This document shows positions 43,504 to 52,369 of a stretch of 64,000 nt of DNA, in pieces (position 1 is the first letter of the stretch; each line of letters opens with the position of its first letter). Position numbers and translations under genes: made by a program. Origin of the DNA: Gemmatimonadota bacterium (GTDB lineage: Bacteria > Latescibacterota > UBA2968 > GCA-2709665); NCBI GenBank assembly GCA_028877215.1, contig JAPPFJ010000017.1, forward strand, positions 1 to 64,000, in the 5' to 3' direction. Below the pieces are notes generated by a model. It was not told where the DNA came from. It made no database searches and worked only from the letters and a program-made list of their open reading frames with translations.

Positions 43504-44645
43504 GACAGCCACGCGTTACCAAACACGAGCGCCGCCGGAATGCCGAAAAATGCAAAGATGATATACATAATGGCCAGCCATTTCCGTTCGCTGCCGAGCC
43601 GCGCCAGCCACTCGGCGCCCATGATGGGAACATCCCGAAGCCAGGGGATGCCGTAGATGACGACGACACCCACCAGATTGTAGAGAAAGTGCGCGATGGC
43701 GATCTGGTGCGCAACGGCATGGGTGGCGCCCGTGATTGCGGTTGCGGCGAGAAGCGCGGTAATGGTCGTCCCGATGTTTGCGCCGAGCGTGAACGGGTAG
43801 ACCTGACGAAGCCGGATTACCCCCGATCCCGCCAGTGGCACGATAAGGCTTGTGGTTGTCGAGGAAGACTGCACCAGCACGGTAACCAGCGTTCCGGAGA
43901 ATATTCCGGTAACCGGACCCTTTCCGACGGCCGCGTGCAGGAACCTCTGCGCCTTGCCCACGAACACGCTCTTCAGCGCCTTCCCCAGGTACATGATCGA
44001 GAGCAGAATAAGCGCGATTCCCAGGATGATCAGAACGAGTCCCGCCCAAACGTCCGGGAGCCAGGATATCAGCGACTCGAAGAGGCCGGTGCCGAAGCCG
44101 ATGACGACCTTGAAGATGCCCTTCCCGCCCGCGTCGACCGTGCCGATGTTCTCGACGATATGGGTCAACTCGCCGCTCAGTTTATCGATAAATCCGAACG
44201 CGAGCTCCAGCGGCAGGAAGATTACGATGCTCAGAACATTGAAGAAATCGTGTACCGTGGCGGCCGCAAACGCCTTCCTGAACTCTCCGGATTTTCCAAC
44301 GTGACCGAAGCTGACAATCGTGTTGGTGATCGTTGTCCCGACGTTGGCGCCCATCACCATGGGTATGGCCATGGCAATGGGCATTCCCCCCGCGACAAGA
44401 CCAACGATGATCGAAGTAACGGTACTGGAAGACTGAAGTAACGCCGTGGCCAGAATACCAAGCACAAGTCCGACGAACGGGTTCGTCCCAAGCTCGAACA
44501 GGGATGCGACGCCCTCCTTGCCGAACTCCAGACGAAAACCCTTGCCGATCAGGCCGACGGCGACCAGCAGTACGTATATGCACAGGATGACGACGAGCCA
44601 GCGAACGTACTCTGACTGGAAAGCCATCCTCCTTTCCTGCGCCAT
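43500..44645 (-). CDS. Na/Pi cotransporter family protein (PF02690)
   Basis: 381 residues, about nine membrane helices, with the duplicated signature of the family: ALLQSSSTVTSIIVGL (about 68) and VLVQSSSTTTSLIVPL (about 263), each followed by a GANVGTT or GANIGTT turn (about 99 and 291). It takes up phosphate with sodium, or exports it. Many relatives carry a C-terminal PhoU-like domain, absent here. The stop codon is supplied by the terminal repeat of a MITE-like element, so the original C-terminus may have been longer. GGAG lies seven bases before the ATG. Confidence 0.9.
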   Translation of the reverse strand: MAQERRMAFQSEYVRWLVVILCIYVLLVAVGLIGKGFRLEFGKEGVASLFELGTNPFVGLVLGILATALLQSSSTVTSIIVGLVAGGMPIAMAIPMVMGANVGTTITNTIVSFGHVGKSGEFRKAFAAATVHDFFNVLSIVIFLPLELAFGFIDKLSGELTHIVENIGTVDAGGKGIFKVVIGFGTGLFESLISWLPDVWAGLVLIILGIALILLSIMYLGKALKSVFVGKAQRFLHAAVGKGPVTGIFSGTLVTVLVQSSSTTTSLIVPLAGSGVIRLRQVYPFTLGANIGTTITALLAATAITGATHAVAHQIAIAHFLYNLVGVVVIYGIPWLRDVPIMGAEWLARLGSERKWLAIMYIIFAFFGIPAALVFGNAWLS

Positions 44646-44706
44646 ATGTGACTCCTACCGTGTGCCGGCGCCCGCGCCGCTTGCACCCCCGGATTCCCGC
44701 CGATCC

Positions 44707-45525
44707 TCAGAATTGCCCGCGGCGGAATGCGTATCGGAGTTCACCCGTCAACAGGCGCCGTTGTTCCGGAGTCACCCGTTCGAGCAGGTCTGCCGGCGGG
44801 TCGTAGCGGTCCCATGTCTGCATGAACGGCGCCGTGTACCCGTAGACCAGCGAATAGCGGGGCGACGCGCCCGGTTTCAATCTGGGACCCGCGTGTATCA
44901 GCGTTTCACTCAGGATGAGCACGTCTCCGGCCACGGATTCAAGTTGCCGCGCCAGGGTCTCGTCCATGATTTCGCGCAGCGACGCCATGGGCATGTCCAT
45001 GCGATGGCTTCCCGGCACGACCCACGTGCCTTCTGCCGGACCGTTGTCAGTAAGGTAGATGAAGGCTTTGCTGAACATGCAGTGGTAGTGCCCGTCCGCT
45101 TCGAAGCTCCCGAAGTTCGGCGCGATGCCCCGGTGCCATCCTTCATCTGCCACACGGGAGTCATTGAACGCCGTATCACGTTCCGGCTCAACTGGATAGT
45201 TGATGAGATACTGATGCTCCTCGAGGCGCACGTCACCCCCGACCACGTCCTGCATGATCGGCAACAGCACGGGATGCATCGCCGTTTCGAGCAACTGCAG
45301 ATCATACCACGCGCACCGGGAGAGAATCGTCAGCACCGGCGTCTTCGGATACCCGTCGTGCTTGTACGTGCATCCGTCGTCAGCGTCCATCCGGTCCGCG
45401 AGATCGATCAGTCGCCTGCAATCCGCCGGACTGAAGACACTCTTGAGCAGGACGTAGCCGCTGACGTCGAAGAAATAACGTTGAGCCGGCGTCAGCCCGG
45501 TCATTTTCTTCTTACCGGTTTCCAT
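44707..45525 (-). CDS. PhyH-family protein with HxG instead of HxD at the iron site
   Basis: 272 residues. PhyH landmarks are FFDVSGYVLLKSVFSPADC (about 18), HQYLINYPVEP (about 104), VVPGSHRMDMPM (about 169), and LIHAGPRLKPGASPRYSL with the distal His211 and the 2-oxoglutarate Arg. The proximal motif is WHRGIAP (His131, Gly133), where hydroxylases have HxD. Loss of the carboxylate ligand is the hallmark of 2-oxoglutarate halogenases such as SyrB2 (HxA) and WelO5 (HxG), but it could also mean altered or lost activity. GGAGG lies eight bases before the ATG. It is divergent from the Gfo/Idh gene at 45775. Confidence 0.88.
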   Translation of the reverse strand: METGKKKMTGLTPAQRYFFDVSGYVLLKSVFSPADCRRLIDLADRMDADDGCTYKHDGYPKTPVLTILSRCAWYDLQLLETAMHPVLLPIMQDVVGGDVRLEEHQYLINYPVEPERDTAFNDSRVADEGWHRGIAPNFGSFEADGHYHCMFSKAFIYLTDNGPAEGTWVVPGSHRMDMPMASLREIMDETLARQLESVAGDVLILSETLIHAGPRLKPGASPRYSLVYGYTAPFMQTWDRYDPPADLLERVTPEQRRLLTGELRYAFRRGQF

Positions 45526-45774
45526 GTCGATTCGCCTCCGGCAGGGTCCTGAGCGCTCGATGCGACCTCAGAGGCCGGACGTGAGCACACACAAATCAGC
45601 TCAGTCGACCCGCTACTGTTTATTGTAACAAGAAATGTGCGTTTGCGACAGATGGGGCGCGGTCGAAAATTCAGTATGAAGCGCGAGAAACAGTACTATC
45701 TTTTCGTAGACCGGATGTATTTCTACAAGCTTTCGAAACTGCCCATCCACAATGCAACGTCGAGGAATTGAAAT
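45526..45774. other. Divergent intergenic region with a possible 31-codon leader frame
   Basis: Shared upstream region of the PhyH and Gfo/Idh genes. A frame of 31 codons (45676-45771, begins MKREKQYYLFVD) ends three bases before the Gfo/Idh ATG and contains its GAGGAA ribosome site. It has no ribosome site of its own, so it is not called as a gene. Confidence 0.35.
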
Positions 45775-47031
45775 ATGGCCAAACGAACAGGCAGACAGCG
45801 TATCCGGGTCGGCGTGATCGGCGTCGGCCGGGGACGCTCCTTTGCGCGGGCGGCAGGAGCGACCGGCATGGAGCTTGTCGCAATCTGCGACACCTGGGAA
45901 GAGCGGCTCATCGCGGAGGGCGAAGCGCTGAACGTGCGGACATTTGTCGATTACGACGAATTCCTGGGATGCGACATGGACGCGGTTGTGCTGGCAAACT
46001 ACTTTCACGAGCACGCGCCGTTTGCCATCAGGGCGCTCAACGCCGGAATGCACGTCATGAGCGAGACTTCGGCATGTCACACGCTGGGCGAAGGCGTGGC
46101 TCTTGCGCGAGCCGTCGAAAAAAGCCGCAGGACCTACATGTTCGCCGAGAATTACCCCTACATGGTCTTCAACCAGGAGATGAGGCGGCTCTATCAAAAA
46201 GGACGCGTTGGTGAGTTCAAATACGGAGAGGGCGAATACGTCCACCCGGACCCGCCCGAGGTCAAGCTGGGGCGCAGCTGCGGGCGAGACCACTGGCGCA
46301 ACTGGGTGCCCGCCACGTACTACTGCACGCACTCCATCGCACCGGTGATGTATATCACTGATACCAGGCCGACCAGAGTGAACGGCTTTGTCATCCCGTA
46401 TGACTTCGGCGACACCTCCCAGACACTCCATATGAAGCGATCGGACACGGCCGCGGTGATCATCTGCAGGATGGACAACGATGCGGTGATGAAGTCCCTG
46501 CACGGGGGGCTGCGCGGTCACGGCAACTACGTACGCATCCACGGCAACAGGGGCGTGATGGAAAACTGCCGCCACGGCGACAAACAGCGGCTGCGCGTCT
46601 GGTACGAACCGTGGGAAAAACGCAAGAGTGATCCGGTCGAAACGGTGTACAAGCCCGACTTCCCCGTCCATCACAACCGGGCGACCCGCACCGGCCACGG
46701 CGGCGGGGACTTCTTCACGACCTACCACTTCGCCGAGGCGATCCGCAAGGGAGAGCAGCCGTATCTCGACGTCTATCGCGGGCTCGACATGAGCATCGCG
46801 GGTATCCAGGCGTGGCGGTCTGCGCTGGACGATTCGGCTTCGATGGAAGTGCCCGACTTTCGCGACGAGTCCGTGCGCAAGCAATACGAAGGCGACGACT
46901 GGTCGCCCGACCCCACCCGCAGGAAAGACGGACAGCCGCCCTCCAGCATCCTCGGCGACATCGAACCGTCCGACGAGGCGAAGAATCTGGCCAAAAAGGT
47001 CTGGGCGTCAAAGGGATACACGGGGGAATGA
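45775..47031 (+). CDS. Gfo/Idh/MocA family protein without EKP; host gene of the island insertion
   Basis: 418 residues. The Rossmann motif is GVIGVGRGRSF (about 13). The EKP motif is replaced by HVMSETSACHT (about 95), followed by FAENYPYMVFNQEMRRLY (about 123), again closer to GH109-like members than to ordinary dehydrogenases. The C-terminal extension of about 40 residues (GDDWSPDPTRRKDGQPPSSI, then EPSDEAKNLAKKVWASKGY) is duplicated in diverged form at 63760-63858, at the far end of the defence island. GAGGAA lies upstream of the ATG. Confidence 0.9.
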   Translation: MAKRTGRQRIRVGVIGVGRGRSFARAAGATGMELVAICDTWEERLIAEGEALNVRTFVDYDEFLGCDMDAVVLANYFHEHAPFAIRALNAGMHVMSETSACHTLGEGVALARAVEKSRRTYMFAENYPYMVFNQEMRRLYQKGRVGEFKYGEGEYVHPDPPEVKLGRSCGRDHWRNWVPATYYCTHSIAPVMYITDTRPTRVNGFVIPYDFGDTSQTLHMKRSDTAAVIICRMDNDAVMKSLHGGLRGHGNYVRIHGNRGVMENCRHGDKQRLRVWYEPWEKRKSDPVETVYKPDFPVHHNRATRTGHGGGDFFTTYHFAEAIRKGEQPYLDVYRGLDMSIAGIQAWRSALDDSASMEVPDFRDESVRKQYEGDDWSPDPTRRKDGQPPSSILGDIEPSDEAKNLAKKVWASKGYTGE

Positions 47032-47034
47032 GGT
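46933..47034 (+). repeat. Left direct repeat of the defence island (3' end of the Gfo/Idh gene)
   Basis: 102 bases aligned without gaps to 63760-63861, with 17 differences by hand count (about 83% identity). Differences are mostly silent or conservative in the shared frame. It is the likely attachment-site analogue on the left side. Confidence 0.75.
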
Positions 47035-47451
47035 CGAACAGTCAATCACTGGACGTGGCCGCACCAATAGTATCGTAGCGTGGTTTCTTTCAATGCGCAA
47101 ATAATCGGAACTGACACACCCATTTTTGCAATGGGTCAAGTGGTCTTACATACACCGTGTGGAGACTAATCAACAGTACAGTCGTCAGGGACCCGTTTCA
47201 CGGTAGCTCTTTCAAAGAAGCCACCGTTTTATTGACGGGTGATCCCAATGACTAACGTCATTCGCAACAATTCTTACGCTGAGATCGACAACTATAGTCG
47301 CCGGAAAGGAGAGGGGTGAGGAATATCGAAAAGGGGATTGATGTAGCATTTGTGATTGGATAACTCTAAACGACTAAATCAGGCATCGAAATTCTGCATT
47401 TTCCAGAGCCGCCCAAGTAATAAGAGCATTTCAATCGCACAAATTTGCCGC
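47035..47451. other. Left island junction, gene-free, with hairpins
   Basis: 417 bases between the Gfo/Idh stop and the last gene of the leftward defence unit. ACCCATT (47118-47124) and AATGGGT (47130-47136), and AATGAC (47247-47252) and GTCATT (47257-47262), are perfect hairpins that could terminate the converging transcripts. No gene is seen. Confidence 0.5.
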
Positions 47452-48570
47452 TCAATTTGAATTACTATCGACTATTCGAAGCATACCCACTTCGTCCAAG
47501 TTACGCCGTAAGTTCGCAAGCAGACCAAAGTCAATCTTCCAGACTTCCTTGCATCCCTCTGAATATTGTGCGGCGTTGTATTCCTTAGGACTTGATAATA
47601 TAACGCGAACATCTGGATGCATATAACAGAACAATGCCGTCCCAAGCGCCTGCATTTTTGATCCCAATGGGGAGAGCGTGATCCTGCTATTTGCTGACAG
47701 TTCAGAGTGTAAGCGCTCTAGGCATTGCAATGTTTCTTTGTAGTCGAATGTACAAATCTCGAAGTGTCTAGTAGTCCCACCGATGCCGTTTAGTCGTTTG
47801 GTCGCTTCGAGACGCCAACAGTCTTGCTCAAGGCGAGGAACTCCAGGCAACCATATGACCTTTTCGCCGGGGTATTGCAGCAATGACGGATCAATAGAAC
47901 TTATGACTGCTTTGCTTCGATCAGGCATAAAGCTTGGGAAAAGAATCAGCGAATCTGGAAGCGGATCCAAATCGTCTCCAGGATAATCAACGCTTGGGAT
48001 TACATCACCGACACCGAACTCCAAGCCACGCAAGCCTTCTTTTTCCCAATGGGCCGAATTGAGTTCGTACTCGCTCTTGCTAGGGTGATAGACTTCAGCT
48101 TCGGAATAAATGACTCGTAGTGAGAGTTCATACGCTAGTAAAATCCTTACGCATCTGAGCAAGAGTCGATTGGCGGCGACACTAATATCGATAGTTACTT
48201 TCGGCGCGCGATTTCGCGCGTCACTCACCACGAGATTGAGCAGGCTTTTAAACCGGTTGGCAAAATCCAATGCGTCAGCCTCGATTGGCTCAACAGTTGC
48301 AGCAATTCCAAACAAATGACGTTCCAATTCTGGGAGGTTTACGGCGTTGTCCTCAAGGTTCGTGCTATATTTGAAGTAGAATGCCTTCTTGGCCTTATAT
48401 CCTTTTCCGTTCAGACGACACGGTAGAGTCAGACACCGCGGCTCGAATCCCAATGCACAAAGAAAAAGGTCATCAGTATCTCCAGACCCTAATTCACAAA
48501 CGTCCAGTGCACTAATGGATTCAAGATCTGAAATGATATCTGCTAGTCCACACTTGACTATTCTTGCCAT
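47452..48570 (-). CDS. Unrecognised protein, third gene of the DruA/kinase-ATPase unit
   Basis: 372 residues from the ATG at 48570 (MARIVKCGLADII); the frame is open 108 bases upstream into the previous gene but has no ribosome site there. The predicted fold alternates strands and helices. Conspicuous segments are LCALGFEPRCLTLP (about 37), KAFYFKYSTNLEDN (about 61), VTIDISVAANRLLLR (about 126), LRVIYSEAEVYHPSKSEYE (about 150) and LSPLGSKMQALGTALFCY (about 305). This looks Rossmann-like and might sense a nucleotide or partner protein, but I cannot name a family. It starts 56 bases after the kinase-ATPase stop, on the same strand. Confidence 0.75.
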   Translation of the reverse strand: MARIVKCGLADIISDLESISALDVCELGSGDTDDLFLCALGFEPRCLTLPCRLNGKGYKAKKAFYFKYSTNLEDNAVNLPELERHLFGIAATVEPIEADALDFANRFKSLLNLVVSDARNRAPKVTIDISVAANRLLLRCVRILLAYELSLRVIYSEAEVYHPSKSEYELNSAHWEKEGLRGLEFGVGDVIPSVDYPGDDLDPLPDSLILFPSFMPDRSKAVISSIDPSLLQYPGEKVIWLPGVPRLEQDCWRLEATKRLNGIGGTTRHFEICTFDYKETLQCLERLHSELSANSRITLSPLGSKMQALGTALFCYMHPDVRVILSSPKEYNAAQYSEGCKEVWKIDFGLLANLRRNLDEVGMLRIVDSNSN

Positions 48571-48626
48571 ATTCTTCTCATTCCACGAAACAGAAAGTCG
48601 TAAACAAGGATGGATGGGGTACAGAA

Positions 48627-51149
48627 CTAATGCGGAAATAGATCCAAGTCTTGCTGGGTACCAGACTTTTTTGGCCATTGCTGCCAGATTAGTTCGCAGG
48701 CCTCGTGTGGATTGGTGAGAAAGTACTTAAGCCAATCGCGTTTATGCTTCACTGCATTGTTTTTCGCTAATGCCGCACCGAATGAAGGCAAATATACCCT
48801 TCGCAAATGCCAGCGCAACGTCGTTTTGTTTTGATGTCGAGAGAGGCCCGATTCCATTTCAATAAATATGGCTCTCCGCAGTAACTCTTGAGCCAGAGTC
48901 TGTTGTTCGTCATTTAGGTTGTCCGACGCCGCACCCTCTCTTTGGTCTAATTCGATTCGCGGGGCTTGTGGCGGTGTAAATGTCGATCCTTTTTTTTGCC
49001 ACCGTCCAAACTGTAGTATGTTCCGAACAAGGCTACCGAACGAATTTACGATCGCATACATCTCTCGACCGTACGGAAAGTGGTGTTTGATAGCTTCAAA
49101 GAGTTCTCTTGAAGCGCTGACGATTGCTTCGTGCTGATCGACTGGCGAAATACGGGCCGTCGTCTCTCTACGGACTCCGCCGCGGTCGAAGATTTTCCTA
49201 TATACAAGAAGAAGAGTGGACACGTCACCAGAACAGAGATCCGCGATGCACTCGATACCGTGATACTGATCGTTTGATCTACCTTGCCTCTTCAACGCTA
49301 ATGCTGAACCTAAGCTACCCTCCGGCCAACCAGAATGGCCAATCAAGGTTTCGGAAGTTCCACTGTAGGACGCCGCCTTCAGGCGGTTATCCAACAATTC
49401 AACAGCGAATCTTCTGGTGCGAGCGACTTGGTTGCTGTCATCTAGCGCGACATACTCTCTGCCGCAGTCGATCTCCAACATCTCTCTCCCAATCTCAGCG
49501 GTAGCGTCTAAATTGCCTAGCAGTATGGCACCGAATTTCTCTGATGATAGCTTAAACGCATGTGATGGACGCCGTTCCCATATTACCTGATTTATCTCAC
49601 GTTGAACAAACTCAGGCAAACGATGTGTGGAGAAGTCATCTACCAAGAACGCAATTCTCCTTGTCTTGAAATGGGGAATTTGCTGGACCATCGTAGACGT
49701 CAAATCTCCTAAAAAGGCGCTCCCTAGAGTCCAAGGGACATTCAAACCGTTTAGCATCCTGCGGTGCGTCGAAAACATCTCAGCTTCAACAACCTCGGCT
49801 ACTTGCTCTAAACGCGATACACCTTGCATGCGTGGACGGGTGGTGGGAGCAAGCGAGTCCAGGATAAAATCGCAAATTTGCTCTTCTTGTACAATTCCAA
49901 ATCCCCAATAAGTGATTCGGTCATCTCGCAAGGAAATTCTCGAAAGTGTCTGAATGACTTCACGCGTCAACAACAGATTAAAGTAATGTACGATCTCCCT
50001 TTGAAATCTCCTAGCCAACGCCTCTGTACTTATACATGCAAGTCTGTTTTGAAGATCGCTACTGCAGGAGATGTAGAAACCCGAAATGCGGAATTGCTTG
50101 ATATCCTCAACGGGTTGATGCAGATGCGCCTTAAGGCTCAGCCAACGGAACATAGTTGACTTTCCACAGCCGCGGGGTCCAGTTACTAGGCATGGATCTG
50201 GTCCATCTACTTTTTCTAGGAACGGGCATGAGCGTGCGAACATATTCACGAGCAATCGATCATCCGCGATGTGTTCCGCAGAAATATACTCAAATGGATC
50301 CCGAGTCTCCACTTCATCTCCTTCGTCCAACACGAATGTGCTAGCGCGTGTATATGCAAGATTGAATTGTCTTGTGATCTGTTCAGGTTGATGTAACGCG
50401 ATGCTTGGATCGTCATCAAGCATCGATCGGAGTAGCCGTTCTGATTCTACAAGAAAGCGGCGATCCTTAATGGTCAGATCTTTGCGCGCCTTCACCGTGT
50501 TCCACAGAAGGACAAGGTGCGCGACGAAATTACCATGGTCATTCTTCGGCTTTTTGCTTGTCGAATCCGCGGGTTTCATGCTGCCAGTATCTACTACCTT
50601 TATCTTCCACTCATTTGAAAGATCACCGTGAACAGGGCGTTGAAGCATAACATTCCCGGCATGCAAATCATCATGCCGCAAGCGAACAGCACTGAGAGCT
50701 TTAAGGGCACGACACATGGCCGTGACGTATGCAACGACAAAGGCAGGCGTAACAACGTCTGTCTGCTCTTGCACAAAGCTCTCCAGTGTTAACCCGTCAA
50801 TCCACTCTTCCACGAAACAAACGAACGTCTCGTTCTGAATTGTAGCGATGGTCAACGTTGTCAAACCAGCGTCTACGAAAGATGCGAACTCAGGAAAAGG
50901 TTCCAGAACGGAGGCTCTTTTCATTTCTTGAAGGTAGGAGCGATCTTGATAGTCCTCGTATATGCACAGTTTCAGTGCCCTAATGCGGCTGAATTCATCT
51001 CGTACTTTCCAGATCGCGCCCTTATATCCTGCCTTTTCAGGTCTTTCAGGAGAATATTCCTTGCCATTTACACAGATCGATGTCGGTAGATTATTCGGAT
51101 CGAGCAAGCATTCCCGTTGCTCATCACTAAGTTGAATACGTTCGTTCAT
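48627..51149 (-). CDS. Protein kinase domain fused to a P-loop (AAA/ORC-like) ATPase
   Basis: 840 residues from the ATG at 51149 (GGAG seven bases upstream; an ATG 78 bases earlier lies inside the upstream gene). Residues about 40-260 form a kinase: Lys60 in ALKLCIY, Glu75, hinge EEWIDGLTLESF, catalytic loop RHDDLHAGNVM (Asp161, Asn166) and VVDTGS in place of DFG (Asp187). All catalytic residues are present. Residues about 310-600 form an ATPase with Walker A TGPRGCGKST (323-332) and Walker B RRIAFLVDDFS (Asp504, Asp505), reminiscent of ORC/CDC6-type or STAND-like AAA modules. The C-terminal 240 residues are helical. It lies between a DruA-like gene and an unrecognised gene. Likely role: phage sensing or signalling. 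Confidence 0.85.
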   Translation of the reverse strand: MNERIQLSDEQRECLLDPNNLPTSICVNGKEYSPERPEKAGYKGAIWKVRDEFSRIRALKLCIYEDYQDRSYLQEMKRASVLEPFPEFASFVDAGLTTLTIATIQNETFVCFVEEWIDGLTLESFVQEQTDVVTPAFVVAYVTAMCRALKALSAVRLRHDDLHAGNVMLQRPVHGDLSNEWKIKVVDTGSMKPADSTSKKPKNDHGNFVAHLVLLWNTVKARKDLTIKDRRFLVESERLLRSMLDDDPSIALHQPEQITRQFNLAYTRASTFVLDEGDEVETRDPFEYISAEHIADDRLLVNMFARSCPFLEKVDGPDPCLVTGPRGCGKSTMFRWLSLKAHLHQPVEDIKQFRISGFYISCSSDLQNRLACISTEALARRFQREIVHYFNLLLTREVIQTLSRISLRDDRITYWGFGIVQEEQICDFILDSLAPTTRPRMQGVSRLEQVAEVVEAEMFSTHRRMLNGLNVPWTLGSAFLGDLTSTMVQQIPHFKTRRIAFLVDDFSTHRLPEFVQREINQVIWERRPSHAFKLSSEKFGAILLGNLDATAEIGREMLEIDCGREYVALDDSNQVARTRRFAVELLDNRLKAASYSGTSETLIGHSGWPEGSLGSALALKRQGRSNDQYHGIECIADLCSGDVSTLLLVYRKIFDRGGVRRETTARISPVDQHEAIVSASRELFEAIKHHFPYGREMYAIVNSFGSLVRNILQFGRWQKKGSTFTPPQAPRIELDQREGAASDNLNDEQQTLAQELLRRAIFIEMESGLSRHQNKTTLRWHLRRVYLPSFGAALAKNNAVKHKRDWLKYFLTNPHEACELIWQQWPKKSGTQQDLDLFPH

Positions 51150-51190
51150 AGCAATACTCCAACTGACACTTAGCCATCCATAGGACACCG

Positions 51191-52369
51191 TCAACGGTTG
51201 TTTTTTCCATTCAGCCAGATTGCCCATTCACGTTTGGACCACGATTCGTATCTTCGGTCCCATGCATAGCGTGGAAGCATCCAACGATCTCGGAAGTATT
51301 CGAATATGTCGTCTTCAGAATGAGTATAACACATTAAGTCATCTTGTTTCCCCTGAAGAAAATCCCGAGAATTGCTAGCTAAAGGAATGACGAAGACTTC
51401 CCGCTCAACGCCGTGGTAAAGCCATTCGCTCGGTAGCCCGAGGGCCGGAAGACACTTCTTGATGATTTCCCGACGATTGCGAAATCCAGTTCCCCACCGC
51501 TTTTGTTTCGCGGTGGGTTTGCAATGTTCCGAAGCATATTGGGCGATTCTGCTATAGATTCCATTTGAGAAATGAAATTCGCCTGATCCCCTAGTGAAAC
51601 CAACGCTTCGATACAATAGCCTATCGTCAAATCGAATCCGGTTGTAAACCGATGAGCGACCAAGCGCTGATGTCGTGGTAAGCATTGCTAGGCGTCCGTC
51701 ATGTACCCTTTCTTGGATGACAGAACGCTCACCACCGTACTTTTCCTTAAATGCTTCAACAACCGTGCTCGATACCGCCAACATTGCTATGAGCTTTCCA
51801 CACAATAGTAATGAGTAAGGGGGTACGGAACCTAGGACAAACGCGTCCATTATGTGTGTTAGGCGCCCCCTCCGGTCCTTGGCATTCCATCCAATCCATT
51901 CATCTCGCGGCCTTAGGTTGTATACGGGATCTCCCAGCCCGATCAAACCCATGAGTTTGTTGTTGTCTTCATCGATGACTACAAACCTCAGGCGGCGACC
52001 ATATCCAGATGACACAGGAATACTCCAATGAGCGCTTGCATATCTGAATAGAAGTTCCTCCTTCGATCCCGATTTTACTTCTACTAATCGCGGCCGGATT
52101 CTCAAGGGAGAAACCTCATTCCCAGACGCAATACAACTCAATAGATCTGCTTCCTTGCGAATGAGACCACGTTTGGCTTGCGCAATCTTGTGCTTGATCG
52201 CGGTTTCGTGAAGCTTTCGGATCTTATCTTTCGAGAGAGTGCTCGGAGGTAGTATCGACCCGTTCTTCACCTGAAAACCCTGAGTCGTTAAGGATCGGAC
52301 AATTAGCTCTTTTAGTTCTTCCGCGTCCGCTGTGGACTCTACCGAGTCACTGATTCCGTCTCTATCCAC
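51191..52369 (-). CDS. DruA-like DUF4338 protein
   Basis: 392 residues from a GTG at 52369, with AGGGG eight bases upstream. The DUF4338 core is clear: RYASAHWSIPVSSGYGRRLR (about 109-128), LMGLIGLGDPVYNLRPRDEW (about 139-158) and IGWNAKDRRGRL. DruA is the signature protein of Druantia anti-phage systems, but here none of druB-druE, notably no DruE-type giant helicase, is nearby. Instead a kinase-ATPase gene starts 41 bases downstream. DUF4338 proteins have been proposed to be inactive or active nucleases; I see no certain catalytic set. Confidence 0.85.
   Translation of the reverse strand: MDRDGISDSVESTADAEELKELIVRSLTTQGFQVKNGSILPPSTLSKDKIRKLHETAIKHKIAQAKRGLIRKEADLLSCIASGNEVSPLRIRPRLVEVKSGSKEELLFRYASAHWSIPVSSGYGRRLRFVVIDEDNNKLMGLIGLGDPVYNLRPRDEWIGWNAKDRRGRLTHIMDAFVLGSVPPYSLLLCGKLIAMLAVSSTVVEAFKEKYGGERSVIQERVHDGRLAMLTTTSALGRSSVYNRIRFDDRLLYRSVGFTRGSGEFHFSNGIYSRIAQYASEHCKPTAKQKRWGTGFRNRREIIKKCLPALGLPSEWLYHGVEREVFVIPLASNSRDFLQGKQDDLMCYTHSEDDIFEYFRDRWMLPRYAWDRRYESWSKREWAIWLNGKNNR

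Noticed and set aside
45676-45771. 31-codon frame ending just before the Gfo/Idh ATG
   Set aside because: Position is suggestive of a leader peptide, but it has no ribosome site and no attenuator hairpin was seen.
45613-46884. 423-codon leftward frame opposite the Gfo/Idh gene
   Set aside because: Shadow of a gene with a clear Rossmann motif and ribosome site.
51191-52369. Classical Druantia system
   Set aside because: Only the DruA-like protein matches; no DruB-E and no giant helicase are near it.
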